From: Bog-532 sp963830385
Lineage (GTDB): Bacteria > Actinomycetota > Actinomycetes > Streptosporangiales > Streptosporangiaceae
Direction of reading: 5' to 3'
DNA length: 64,000 bases
Assembly: GCA_963830385.1 (NCBI GenBank)
Contig: CAWHMD010000006.1
Location: 248,001-312,000, forward strand
A program made the translations under genes and the position numbers. Shown in pieces: positions 53,298 to 62,079 of this stretch; the first letter of the stretch is position 1, and every line of letters starts with the position of its first letter. Below the pieces are notes generated by a model. That model did not search any database. It was given only the letters and a program-made list of their open reading frames with translations, and had not been told where the DNA came from.

Positions 53298-53843
53298 TCA
53301 GGCGAACGCGGCCAGCCGGTCGTCGACCGGCGACCTGGTCATCCGGTTGGCCAGCGTCGACATCGTGTAGGCGCCGATCCCGAGCACGACCTCCAGCGCG
53401 TTGCGCGCCGTGTACCCGTGGCGGTAAAACGCCGCCAGCTGCTCGTCGTCAACCGCACCGGCGGCCTCCAGCACCTCGAGCGTGAACGCCTGCATCGCCG
53501 CCAGCCTCCCGTCGGCCGCCGGCCGCCCGTCCCGCAGGGCCGCGATCAGCTCGGCGTCGGCGCCCAGCCGGGTCAGCGAGGCGGTGTGCATGGCCACGCA
53601 GATATGGCAGCCGTTGCGCACGGCCATGGTCATGACCAGGGTTTCCCGTGCCAGCGGGTCCAGGGTGGTGCTCTCGAACAGCCCGCTGGTCTTCAGGAAC
53701 CCGTCCATCAGCTGGGGCGAGGCAGCCATCCGGCCCAGCGCGACCGGCAGGTAGCCCAGGTGGGCGGCGGTGGTCTTGAGGAGTCGCCGCGACTCGGGCG
53801 GCGCCGTCTCCATGGTCTGTTCGGGGAACGCAACGTCGGGCAT
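53298..53843 (-). CDS. Carboxymuconolactone decarboxylase/AhpD-like protein
   Basis: 181 residues with the AhpD core RETLVMTMAVRNGCHICVAMHT, containing CxxC at Cys79 and Cys82 (approximate) and the following His, as in peroxidase-type AhpD proteins that reduce peroxide through a Cys pair. C-terminal GIGAYTMSTLANRM. Divergent from a MarR gene 68 nt away with operator-like repeats between, suggesting redox or phenolic control. ATG 53843 is the only strong start. Confidence 0.87.
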   Translation of the reverse strand: MPDVAFPEQTMETAPPESRRLLKTTAAHLGYLPVALGRMAASPQLMDGFLKTSGLFESTTLDPLARETLVMTMAVRNGCHICVAMHTASLTRLGADAELIAALRDGRPAADGRLAAMQAFTLEVLEAAGAVDDEQLAAFYRHGYTARNALEVVLGIGAYTMSTLANRMTRSPVDDRLAAFA

Positions 53844-53854
53844 GAGGTGCCTCC

Positions 53855-53900
53855 GGTAAAGTCGTCAACGTGCTTTACCAAATAGTAAACACGGTTGACG
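53855..53900. promoter_or_regulatory. MarR-type operator between CMD and MarR genes
   Basis: GGTAAAG (53855-53861) with CTTTACC (53873-53879), and CGTCAACGTG (53863-53872) with CACGGTTGACG (53890-53900, one extra base), overlap each other. The TTGACG at the right end could be the -35 of one promoter. Confidence 0.5.
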
Positions 53901-53910
53901 AGATAGCGCA

Positions 53911-54402
53911 ATGCCCGGAGTAGATCCGCCGGATGAGACGCCGGGGTTCGAGCTGCCGCTGTTGCTGCTGGCCGGATTCCGCACCCTGATCGATCAGCTC
54001 CACCAGGAGCTGGCCGCCCTCGGCCACCCGGACATGCGTCCCGCCCACGGCTTCACCATGCAGGCCATCGGCCTGACCGGAACGACGTCCGGCGAACTCG
54101 GCCGGCGCCTCGGCGTCTCCAAGCAGGCGGCCGGCAAGACCGTCGACCGGCTGGCCGAGATCGGTTACGTCGAACGCTGGGCCGACCCGGCCGACGGCCG
54201 CCGCAAGCTCGTCCGCCTCACCCCGCGCGGGATCGAGGCGCTGGCGCTGTCGGCCCGGATCTTCGACGACCTGCACGCGGACTGGGCCCGGCAACTCGGC
54301 CCCGAGCGCCTGCGCGCCCTCGAAAACGACCTGCGCACGATTACTTCGCCGGACAGTTTCCGGCTCGACGTGCCCGGATGGTTCGGTGGTTTATCTGCGT
54401 AA
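53911..54402 (+). CDS. MarR-family transcriptional regulator
   Basis: 163 residues. Winged helix at about 55-110: GFTMQAIGLTGTTSGELGRR, LGVSKQAAGKTVDRLAEIGY, VERWADPADGRRKLVRLTPR (wing). Flanking helices form the dimer interface. Probably represses the divergent CMD/AhpD-like gene and itself, responding to a phenolic or oxidant. ATG 53911 lacks a clear SD. Confidence 0.9.
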   Translation: MPGVDPPDETPGFELPLLLLAGFRTLIDQLHQELAALGHPDMRPAHGFTMQAIGLTGTTSGELGRRLGVSKQAAGKTVDRLAEIGYVERWADPADGRRKLVRLTPRGIEALALSARIFDDLHADWARQLGPERLRALENDLRTITSPDSFRLDVPGWFGGLSA

Positions 54403-54600
54403 ATACCATTATGAAATGTAGCAGATCAGGCATTTTTGACTTTTTATGATTTTTATTAAAAAGTCACTTCGGGCCACCCTCATTAATTCAAGAAAAGTGC
54501 CTTTACTGTCTGTTTTTTGGCGTGCGCAGACGGTTAATATGCCTGAGTGTGGGTGCGGTGCTCTTGTCGCCGTCGCCGCGATCATGGGGGGCAAACCGGA
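54403..54600. other. AT-rich intergenic island
   Basis: About 198 nt with long A and T runs, in sharp contrast to the flanks. It holds a stem-loop (54437-54466), and no gene above chance. Typical of a silenced or acquired promoter region, for example an Lsr2 target. Confidence 0.6.
54437..54466. terminator. AT-rich stem-loop
   Basis: TGACTTTTTA (54437-54446) and TAAAAAGTCA (54457-54466), 10-nt perfect arms around an A/T loop. Could end the MarR transcript or be an operator for the following genes. Confidence 0.5.
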
Positions 54601-56110
54601 GTGGAATACGCCGTACCAGATGCGTGCGCGTCCGCCGGCCGAAATAGGGTCGGGCGGTTCGCGCTACGTGGCTTGGTACTGGCAGGCTGCTGCCTTGGAT
54701 TGATGGCCGTTTTCTGGCTGATGTCCGGTTCCAGCGCCCACGCCGCGACCGCCGGCCGGGGCGCCCCAGTCGCTCCGGCCGCCCACGCGTCGTCGTCGCC
54801 CGGGTCGTCGGGCGGCCTGCTCGGCACCGTGACCAGCACCGTCAACGGCGTGGTGTCCGGGGTGAGCACCCCGGCCAGTTCCGCCGTCAGCTCGACCGCG
54901 GGCCGGGCACCGGCCAGCGTCTCCCCGGCCGTTTCGGGCACCGTCTCGCCGGCCGCGTCGCCGGCCGCGTCGACCGTGAGCCACGCCTCCCCGGTCACCT
55001 CGGCCGCCGGCGAGGCGGCGGCGGCGGTCACGCACACGGCGACCGCCGCCACCTCGGTGGTCAGCCACGAAGCGGCCCCGGCGACCTCTACCGGCAGCCA
55101 CGCGGGCAGTTCGGGCACCTCGGTGGCCTCGGCTTCCGGTGCGCAGGCCGGCTCCGCGACCGGCAGGGCGGTTCAGCCCGGCAGTTCGCTGGGCGGCACC
55201 GGCCAGCACCGCGGCCGCCGGCGGCACCGCGACCGGCCAGCTCACCGCCCCGGTCACCGGCCCCCTGGGCCAGACCGTGGCCCCGCTGACCGGCGCGGCG
55301 GTCGACCAGCTGGCCCCGGTCGTCGACACGCTCGCGCCCGTCACTACCGTGCTCGCGCCTGTGATCAACTCGCTGCCCCCGGTCACCACGCCCCCGCTCG
55401 CTTCGCTCGAGCCGGTCCTGCAGCCGCTGGCGCCTGCGCTGGATTCGCTGGCACCGGCGCTGGCCCCGTTGGCTCCGGTCGTCGCGCCGCTGGCGCCCGT
55501 CGTGGCGCCGCTTGCGCCCGTCGTCGCGCCGTTGGCTCCGGTGCTGCCCATCGGCGGCGGCTCGGGCGCCGGGTCGACCGGCAGCGGCTCGGGCACCGGC
55601 TCGACCGGCGGCGGCTCGGGCATCGGCGGGATCCTCCCGGGCGGCACCGACTACGGCCGCTGGCTGCCGGCCGGTTCGGCGCTCGGCCTGGCGGCGAGCG
55701 CCGCCAGCGCCGGCACCGCCACCGCGAGCGGCACCTCGGCCGTGAGTCACCCGGCTGCTGGTCTCACCAGCCGCACCACCACCACCGGCACCACGCTCGC
55801 GGCGACGGCCATCACCGGCCTCGCGAGCCTGACCTCCAACGCCGCCGCCGGTGCGGACGGCCTGGGTGCCGCCGGTGCTGGGTTCCCGGTGTGGCCGCTG
55901 GCGCCGGCCGTCCCGGTTCCGGCCGGCGGTGCGGGTGGTCCGGCGGGCAGCGGCCCGGCGGGCCCGGATGCTCATTCGGGTGCCAGCCCGCAGGCCATCA
56001 CCACGTTGCTGCTGCTGATGATCCCGGCGGGCCTGCTTTTGGCGCTGGCCCGCCGCCAGGCCGCGCTGCCGGCCTGGCCGGACCTGCGCGGCCCGCACCG
56101 CCCCGGATAA
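54601..56110 (+). CDS. Secreted Ala/Pro/Ser-rich surface protein with C-terminal membrane anchor, apparent frameshift near 55183-55210
   Basis: Signal peptide FALRGLVLAGCCLGLMAVFW to about residue 45 (AHA-ATA site). Next a Ser/Ala/Thr-rich region with STVSHASPVTS-like units, four 7-residue APLAPVV units (about 55462-55548), a Gly/Ser patch GSGAGSTGSGSGTGSTGGG, and C-terminal helix ITTLLLLMIPAGLLLALARR. No LPXTG was found. Two frames are joined only if one base is removed near 55183-55210 (about 502 residues then). There is no homopolymer, so this may be a genuine break. GTG 54601 has GGGGGG 9 nt upstream. Confidence 0.65.
55462..55548 (+). repeat. 21-bp tandem repeats coding APLAPVV
   Basis: Four units of about 21 nt (GCGCCGCTGGCGCCCGTCGT-like) in the wall-spanning part of the surface protein. 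Confidence 0.8.
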
Positions 56111-56280
56111 CACCCTTCACGCTCGCTCCGCCCACTGCTGGCGGACGCGGGCTGATGCCGCGCCCCGGCTGCCTCCCGCGATCAGCTGACGCGCTCGGCA
56201 CACCCCCCAAGACCCCGTTGCGGGCGTCGGGGCTGGTTGTGCCGCCATGGTTCCTTTACCTGTGAAGGGTCTTGAACGTC

Positions 56281-58395
56281 ATGAACTTCCTTCAGCGCGG
56301 CCTCATCCTGGCCGCCGGCGCGAGCGGGATGGTCCTGCTCAGCCACCACCCCGCCGCCCACGCGGCCGAAACACCACCCACCACCTCCCCACCGGCCATC
56401 ACCGCCACCCTTACCGCCGCCCACAGCGGCGGGACCGGCAGCGGCGCGGCCGGAACGGGGATCAGCCTGCACCCCGGCGGCGGCGCCCCCGCGGCCACCG
56501 GCACCGGGACCGGGTCCGCCGGCACCGGCCCCAGCTCCGGCTCGCGTCCGGGGATCAACGTCAGCGTGTGCGCGCTGGCCGCCTGCCCCACCGGGACGGG
56601 CGGTTCCTCTAGCAGTACCGGCACGGGCCACCCGGGCACCGGCGGGGCCAGCACGGGCACCGGTAGCTCCGGCTCCACCGGGACCGGCAGCAGCGGGACC
56701 GGCTCTACTCGGACCAGCTCGGGTTCGCCTGCCACCGGCGGCATCAACGTCGGCGTCTGTGCCCTGTCCTCCGGCTGCGGCTCGGCCGCCCCGACCGGTA
56801 CCACCAGCAGCAGCACCGGGACGGGCGGCACGAGCGGCTCCGGCGCCACCGGGACCAGCTCCAGCGGCTCCGGCTCCGCCGGGACCGGGAGCACCGGCGC
56901 CACCACCGGGACGACCGGTTCGGGTTCCGGCGGGATCGGGGTCGGGGTTTGTGCCTTGTCCACCGACTGCGGATCCACGGCCAGCACCGGCACGACCGCC
57001 AGCTCCACCGGCGGCCTCGATGTCGGCGTCTGCCTGGCCGCCGACTGCGGCAGCAGTACGGGCACCGGCAGTGGGACCGGCTCCACCGGGACCACCGGCA
57101 CGGGCTCTGGGACCGGGACCGGGTCGGGCACGGGCACTACGGGCACCGGCACCGGCACCGGTAGCGGCGGGATCGGCGTCGGGGTCTGCGCCCTGAGCTC
57201 AGACTGCGGATCCACGACCACGACCGGGACCACCGGGACCGGCGGCCTGGGCGTCGGGGTCTGCCTGGCGGCCGACTGCGGCACCAGCACGACCGGGACC
57301 GGCTCTTCCAGCACCGGCAGCACCGGCACTGGGACGGGCACGACCCGCTCAGGCACCGGCGGGATCGGGATCGGGGTCTGCGCCCTGAGCTCGGACTGCG
57401 GATCTACGACCACGACCGGGACCACCGGGACCGGCGGCCTGGGTGTTGGGGTCTGCCTGGTGGCGCACTGTGGCACCGGCTCGACTGGGACGGGCACCGG
57501 GACGACCGGGACCGACGGGATCGGGATCGGGGTGTGTGCGCTGAGCTCGTCGTGCAGCACTGGCAGCTCTGGCGCGGGTGGTTCGGGGTCCATGGGTGTG
57601 GGCGTTGGGCTGTGCGTGCTGGCCCGCTGCAGTGGCAGCGGGTCCGGTAGTGGTGGCGGGATCTCGGTGACCGGCTGTGTGCTGGCCAGTTGCACGAGCG
57701 GCACCGGCACCGGAACTGGCGGGACTGGGACCGGCGGAACTGGCGGAACTGGTGGGACTGACGGGACTGGCGGGACTGGCGGGACTGGCACCGGCGGTCA
57801 TGGCCACGGCCACGGGCACGGTCACGGTCATGGTCACGGCACTGGCGGGACCGGCGGCACTGGGACCGGCGGGACCGGGACCGGCAGCACCGGCACTGGC
57901 GCCGGCGGCTCGGGGAATGGTGGTCAGCACGGCTACCACCGGCACCACCTGCACCACGTCCACCATCAGCAGTACCTGCGGGTCCACCACCACCCTTGCC
58001 ATGGGGCCGGGAGCGGGAACGGCACCAGCACCACGTCGAGCACCGGTAACAGCTCGGGCAGCGGCTCGGCTGGGTCCGGAGCCACGACCGGCACCGGGAC
58101 CGTGACGTCCACCCACCACGGGCACCACGGGCGCGGGCACTGCTGGCACCGCGGACAGCTGGCCGGCCACATCGGCCACGCAGGGCGTGGGTGGCAGCAC
58201 GGTCGCTGGGGCTGGGACGCGCTGGCTGCCTACCGGCACCACGGGAACCGGGGCTCGCTGGCGAGCTACCAGCAGCACCGGGGCCACGGGTGCACTCATC
58301 GTGCGGCGGGTGGGCCTACCGGCTCATCTCACCGTCACGGCCAGTCGGCCAGCAGTATGGCCGGCGGGTTGCTTGTCCTGAATATCTCCCTCTGA
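56281..58395 (+). CDS. Secreted repeat protein with eleven two-cysteine modules and His-rich tail
   Basis: 704 residues, family not recognised. Signal peptide 1-28 (MNFLQRGLILAAGASGMVLL, AHA-AE). Eleven modules such as GIGVGVCALSSDCG (C-x5-C) and GLGVGVCLAADCG (C-x4-C), at about 91, 154, 218, 245, 297, 322, 361, 386, 413, 438 and 459, are joined by Gly/Thr/Ser linkers. A-type and B-type modules alternate; two 64-residue A+B units (297-360, 361-412) are nearly identical. Residues 507-520 are (HG)7-like, and 548-690 are rich in His. No LPXTG or C-terminal helix. AAGGG lies 11 nt before ATG 56281; TTG 56272 is in frame. Confidence 0.75.
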   Translation: MNFLQRGLILAAGASGMVLLSHHPAAHAAETPPTTSPPAITATLTAAHSGGTGSGAAGTGISLHPGGGAPAATGTGTGSAGTGPSSGSRPGINVSVCALAACPTGTGGSSSSTGTGHPGTGGASTGTGSSGSTGTGSSGTGSTRTSSGSPATGGINVGVCALSSGCGSAAPTGTTSSSTGTGGTSGSGATGTSSSGSGSAGTGSTGATTGTTGSGSGGIGVGVCALSTDCGSTASTGTTASSTGGLDVGVCLAADCGSSTGTGSGTGSTGTTGTGSGTGTGSGTGTTGTGTGTGSGGIGVGVCALSSDCGSTTTTGTTGTGGLGVGVCLAADCGTSTTGTGSSSTGSTGTGTGTTRSGTGGIGIGVCALSSDCGSTTTTGTTGTGGLGVGVCLVAHCGTGSTGTGTGTTGTDGIGIGVCALSSSCSTGSSGAGGSGSMGVGVGLCVLARCSGSGSGSGGGISVTGCVLASCTSGTGTGTGGTGTGGTGGTGGTDGTGGTGGTGTGGHGHGHGHGHGHGHGTGGTGGTGTGGTGTGSTGTGAGGSGNGGQHGYHRHHLHHVHHQQYLRVHHHPCHGAGSGNGTSTTSSTGNSSGSGSAGSGATTGTGTVTSTHHGHHGRGHCWHRGQLAGHIGHAGRGWQHGRWGWDALAAYRHHGNRGSLASYQQHRGHGCTHRAAGGPTGSSHRHGQSASSMAGGLLVLNISL
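57169..57482 (+). repeat. 192-bp direct repeats in the cysteine-module gene
   Basis: Two consecutive units start near 57169 and 57361, each coding an A module plus a B module and linker. Differences are mostly third-base changes, suggesting duplication followed by purifying selection on the Cys blocks. Confidence 0.75.
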
Positions 58396-58519
58396 CGGGG
58401 GCCATGCCCGCTCCTCGCACCCTCCCTCCCGCGGGGAGCGGGCGCCCCCAGGGAAGCGCCGTAAACGACGAACAGGAAAAGGCTCATGGAGTTATCTGGT
58501 CATTACGGAATTATCGGCT

Positions 58520-60145
58520 ATGACGGGCAGAATGGACCGCGTGTCGGAAGCTGACGTCATAGTGATCGGAGCCGGTCCGGTAGGACTATGGCTGGCCGCG
58601 GAGCTGCGGCTCGGCGGCGCAGATGTCATTGTGCTGGAAAAACGTGACCAGCGGTCGGCGCATTCACGCGCGTTTACGCTGCATGCGCGGACGCTGGAGG
58701 TTTTCGCCTCGCGGGGGCTGGCAGATCGATGGCTCGCCCGGGGACAGCGCATCCCGACTGCGCACTACGCCATGCTGGCCAGCCGGCTGGACCTGTCCGT
58801 GCTCGACTCCGACTTCCCGTTCGTGCTGTTCATGCCCCAGGTCCGCACCGAGGAACTGCTGGAGGAACACGCACGGGCGGTGGGCGTGCCGGTGCTGCGC
58901 GGCGTCGAGGTGACCAGCGTGACCGTCCAGCCGGACGGCGTGCGGGTCGGCGCCCGCGGCACCGGCGGCCCGCGTGAGTTCCGCGCGTCCTGGCTGGCCG
59001 GGTGCGACGGGCGGCGCAGCATCGTCAGGGATGCGGCTGGCATCGGTTACCACGGCACCGAGGACACGATCACCTGCGTCATCGGCGACGTGCACGTGGC
59101 CGACGACGACGTGCCGCCGGCCATGACCCTGCCCAGCGAGGGCGGCTCGTTCTACGGGGTGCGGCTGGACGAGACCCGCCACCGGCTGATCGGGATCGAG
59201 CACGCCACGATGACGACCCCGCGGGACGCGCCGCTGGAGTTCGAGGAGTACCGGGCCACGATCGAACGGCTGGCGGGCCGCGACTTCGGCATGTACGACC
59301 CGGACATGCTGACTCGGGTGGGCAGCTCGACGTTCCAGGCCGATCGGTACCGGGAGGGCCGGATCGTACTGGCCGGGGACGCCGCCCACGTGCACTTCCC
59401 GATGGGCGGGCAGGGGCTCAACCTCGGCCTCCAGGACGCCATGAACCTGGGCTGGAAGCTGGCGGCGGTGGCCCGCTCGACGGCGCCGCCCGAGCTGCTG
59501 GACAGCTACGGCGGCGAACGGGCGCCGGTCGGCCGGGCGGTCATCGAGGACACGCTGGCGCAGACCGCGATCGTGGCGGCGCAGGGCCGGGAAGGGCAGG
59601 CGCTGCGGGGCATGCTGACCAGCGCCCTGACCGCCAGCCACGAGCTGAACGCCAGGCTGGCCGTGGCCGCTTCCGGGGTCGACGCGGCCTATCCGGCGGG
59701 CCCGGGCGACCATCCGCTGACCGGGCGGCGGGTGCCCAACCTGAAGGTCGAGGACGGATCGGACCTGTTCGGGCGGCTCACGGCGGGCCGGTTCGTGCTG
59801 GTCGGGGTCTCCCCTGGCGACCTGGCCGAGCACCTCGATCCGGACGCCCGGGCGGCGGTGTCGGCGACCGCGGCCGGCTTCGCGGCGGGCCGGGCACCGT
59901 GGGACAGGCTGGCGGCGGCGCTGGTCCGGCCGGACGGTCACCTGGCTTGGGCCGCCGACCACCAGACTGGGGCGACTGAGGCTTCTGGGGCGCTTAGGGC
60001 GCTTGGGTCTGATGGTGTGGCTGCTGCGGCTGGGGCGGTTGAGGCGAGGGCGGCGGCTGGGGCGGTTGGGACGGCAGCTGCGGCTGGGACGACGGCTGCG
60101 GCTAGGGCGGCAGCCGCGCTGCGGCGCTGGCTACCGGGGAGCTGA
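58520..60145 (+). CDS. FAD-dependent aromatic monooxygenase (PHBH/rifampicin monooxygenase-like)
   Basis: 541 residues. GxGxxG in VIVIGAGPVGLWLAAELRLG (about 12-31), NAD(P)H/FAD DG motif AGCDGRRSIVRDAAGI, and FAD-ribityl GD motif RIVLAGDAAHVHFPMGGQGL, NLGLQDAMNLGWKL. Hydroxylates an aromatic substrate with NAD(P)H and O2; the C-terminal thioredoxin-like domain (about 390-470) is present. The last 60 residues are Ala-rich low complexity beyond the family's normal end. Cytosolic. Substrate unknown; drug inactivation is one possibility. Confidence 0.88.
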   Translation: MTGRMDRVSEADVIVIGAGPVGLWLAAELRLGGADVIVLEKRDQRSAHSRAFTLHARTLEVFASRGLADRWLARGQRIPTAHYAMLASRLDLSVLDSDFPFVLFMPQVRTEELLEEHARAVGVPVLRGVEVTSVTVQPDGVRVGARGTGGPREFRASWLAGCDGRRSIVRDAAGIGYHGTEDTITCVIGDVHVADDDVPPAMTLPSEGGSFYGVRLDETRHRLIGIEHATMTTPRDAPLEFEEYRATIERLAGRDFGMYDPDMLTRVGSSTFQADRYREGRIVLAGDAAHVHFPMGGQGLNLGLQDAMNLGWKLAAVARSTAPPELLDSYGGERAPVGRAVIEDTLAQTAIVAAQGREGQALRGMLTSALTASHELNARLAVAASGVDAAYPAGPGDHPLTGRRVPNLKVEDGSDLFGRLTAGRFVLVGVSPGDLAEHLDPDARAAVSATAAGFAAGRAPWDRLAAALVRPDGHLAWAADHQTGATEASGALRALGSDGVAAAAGAVEARAAAGAVGTAAAAGTTAAARAAAALRRWLPGS

Positions 60146-60270
60146 GGCTCGGCGCGGAGGCGCATCGTTGGCGCCTTCGATGCTGTGGGCGCGGCCGGAG
60201 GCGTGGGGTGGCCGGGGTGGTTGGGGCGCCTGAGGTTGCTGTGGCGCCTGGGGTGGCGGACCGGGAGTGG
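60146..60270. other. Low-complexity intergenic segment
   Basis: 125 nt of GGGGTGG/GGCGCC-type sequence that continues the low-complexity 3' end of the monooxygenase gene. No gene seen. Confidence 0.5.
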
Positions 60271-60936
60271 TCATAGCTCCAGGAGGTAGCGGGCCAGGGG
60301 CTCGGGCTGGGCCAGGGCGATCAGGTGGCCGCCGGGCAGGACGTCGGCCTCGACGCCCAGCCGGTCCTTGGCCAGGCGGCGCTGGAACTCGGCCGGGAAG
60401 AACCGGTCGTCGCGGCCGGCCGCCACGTGGATCGGGATGTCCGGCCAGGCGGTGAAGTCGCAGGGCGAGGCGAACGCGGCCTCGGTCTCGTCGCGGGGGC
60501 CCGGGCCGTCCTCCAGTGCCTCCGGTGGGACGTCGTGCAGGAAGTAGGTGTCCAGGTCGAACTCGGTGCTGTAACCACCCTCCTGGGCCGCCTGCACGCG
60601 GGCCGCTTGCGAACCGGTGTCGTCCCACCACTGGCCCGCGGTCTCGCCGGGCACTGGGATCATGGCGTTGACCAGCACCAGCGCCTTCAGCGGCCGACGC
60701 GCGGCCACCAGTGGGGCGGTGAACGCGCCCATGGAGATGGCGGCCAGCACCACGTCGGTCCGGCCTTCGGCCGCCGCCAGCGCCAGCTCGGTGTATTCGG
60801 GCAGCCCGGCTTCGGGATCGGGACCCGGCAGGTCGACCGCGATCGCCTCATGGCCTGCGGCTTCCAGCAGCGGCGCCACCCGGTGCCAGTACCAGCCGGC
60901 CCCACCAGCACCGGGGATCATCAGATAGCTGCTCAT
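60271..60936 (-). CDS. Alpha/beta hydrolase (esterase-like)
   Basis: 221 residues of the short esterase group (salicylate esterase/hydroxynitrile lyase-like): YLMIPGAGGAGWYWHRVAPL, AIAVDLPGPD, nucleophile elbow AISMGAF with Ser in place of GxSxG's first Gly, VLVNAMIPVPGETAGQWW, DDRFFPAEFQRR (Asp) and PGGHLIALAQPE (His). Hydrolyses a small ester or amide. ATG 60936 is preferred over GTG 60939; GGAGG lies 4 nt upstream. Confidence 0.85.
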   Translation of the reverse strand: MSSYLMIPGAGGAGWYWHRVAPLLEAAGHEAIAVDLPGPDPEAGLPEYTELALAAAEGRTDVVLAAISMGAFTAPLVAARRPLKALVLVNAMIPVPGETAGQWWDDTGSQAARVQAAQEGGYSTEFDLDTYFLHDVPPEALEDGPGPRDETEAAFASPCDFTAWPDIPIHVAAGRDDRFFPAEFQRRLAKDRLGVEADVLPGGHLIALAQPEPLARYLLEL

Positions 60937-61017
60937 CACACCTCCACCGACGCGTTTGCACAGCTTCCGTCTTTATGACGAACGGGAGGACGGAAAATAA
61001 GCGGTGGAGCACCTCGG

Positions 61018-62010
61018 TCAGATGCCGGCCAGGGCCGGTATGACCTTTTCGTTGAAGAGATTGAAGCCGGTGCGGTCGTAGGCGATCTCCGGGAAGTTGC
61101 AGATGGCGTACGTCATGCCCAGGGCCCGGGCCTCGGACAGGCGGTCGACGATCTGCTCCGGGGTGCCGGCCAGCGGGCCGCTCCGGTAGTGCTCCAGCTC
61201 GTCCTGCAGCCGGTCGGCGGGCACGTGCGGGGCCAGGTGGCTTTCGAACCAGGCCAGCCGGTCGGCCACGTCGGCCTCGGTCTCGCCGATGGCCACGTGG
61301 TACTCCCCCGAGCGGACGATCGCGTCGAAGTCGGTGCCGACGTCGGCGCAGTGCGCGGCCAGGATCTCCGACTTGCGCTTGAACACCTCGGGGGTGACGT
61401 CGAAGTTCGTGTACTGGGCGTACTTGGCGGCGGTGCGGAGCGTCTTCTTCTCCCCGCCGCCGGCGATCCACAGCGGGATGCCGCCGTCCTGCAGCGGCAG
61501 CGGGCGGCAGATGGCCCCGTCGACCTGGTAGTGCTCGCCGTCCAGGGTGGCGCGGCCGGCCGACCAGAGCTGGCGCATGATCTGCACGCCCTCGTCGAGC
61601 ATGGCCAGGCGCTCGCCCGCGCGCGGGAAACCGTAACCGTAGGCGCGCCATTCGTGCTCGTACCAGCCGGCCCCGATGCCCATCTCCACCCGGCCACCGG
61701 AAATCGCGTCGACGGTCGCCGCGACCTTGGCCAGGTAGGCCGGGTTCCGATAGCCCATGCAGGTGCACATCTGGCCGAGGCGGACGCGCTGGGTGACGGC
61801 GCCGAGCGCGGCCATCAGCGTCCACGCCTCGTGGGTGGCCTCGCCGGTGGGGACCGGCACGGTGTGGAAGTGGTCGTAGACCCAGATTGATTCGAAAAGG
61901 CTCGCTTCGGCCGCGCGTGCCACGTCGAGCATGGCCGTCCACTGCGCGGCGGGCTTAATTCCGGTCAGGTCGAGGCGCCAGCCCTGTGGCACGAATACAC
62001 CGAATCGCAT
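61018..62010 (-). CDS. LLM-class F420-dependent oxidoreductase (TIGR03560-like)
   Basis: 330 residues: MRFGVFVPQGWRLDLTGI, FESIWVYDHFHTVPVP, VRLGQMCTCMGYRNPAYLAK, GGRVEMGIGAGWYEHEWRAY, PLWIAGGGEKKTLRTAAKYA and a C-terminal GTPEQIVDRLSEARALG. The pattern is that of F420-dependent actinobacterial LLM enzymes, which reduce or oxidise small ketones, alcohols or imines. Not linked to the flanking genes by overlap; 82 nt before the alpha/beta hydrolase on the same strand. Confidence 0.88.
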   Translation of the reverse strand: MRFGVFVPQGWRLDLTGIKPAAQWTAMLDVARAAEASLFESIWVYDHFHTVPVPTGEATHEAWTLMAALGAVTQRVRLGQMCTCMGYRNPAYLAKVAATVDAISGGRVEMGIGAGWYEHEWRAYGYGFPRAGERLAMLDEGVQIMRQLWSAGRATLDGEHYQVDGAICRPLPLQDGGIPLWIAGGGEKKTLRTAAKYAQYTNFDVTPEVFKRKSEILAAHCADVGTDFDAIVRSGEYHVAIGETEADVADRLAWFESHLAPHVPADRLQDELEHYRSGPLAGTPEQIVDRLSEARALGMTYAICNFPEIAYDRTGFNLFNEKVIPALAGI

Positions 62011-62079
62011 GGCTCATCAGCCTACGGGGGCCCGCCGCGACCCGTGGTGCCGGTCACGGGCCAGCGGAAGACGGCCGGC

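Noticed and set aside
57160..57480. CRISPR array
   Set aside because: The direct repeats are long, coding and in frame, without spacers of uniform length.
56281..58395. Chaplin-type hydrophobin for the cysteine-module protein
   Set aside because: Chaplins have GN-rich 40-residue domains with a C-x(31-ish)-C spacing; here Cys residues are 5-6 apart.
54601..58395. Sortase-anchored proteins
   Set aside because: No LPXTG-like motif followed by a helix and basic tail in either protein, and no sortase gene nearby.
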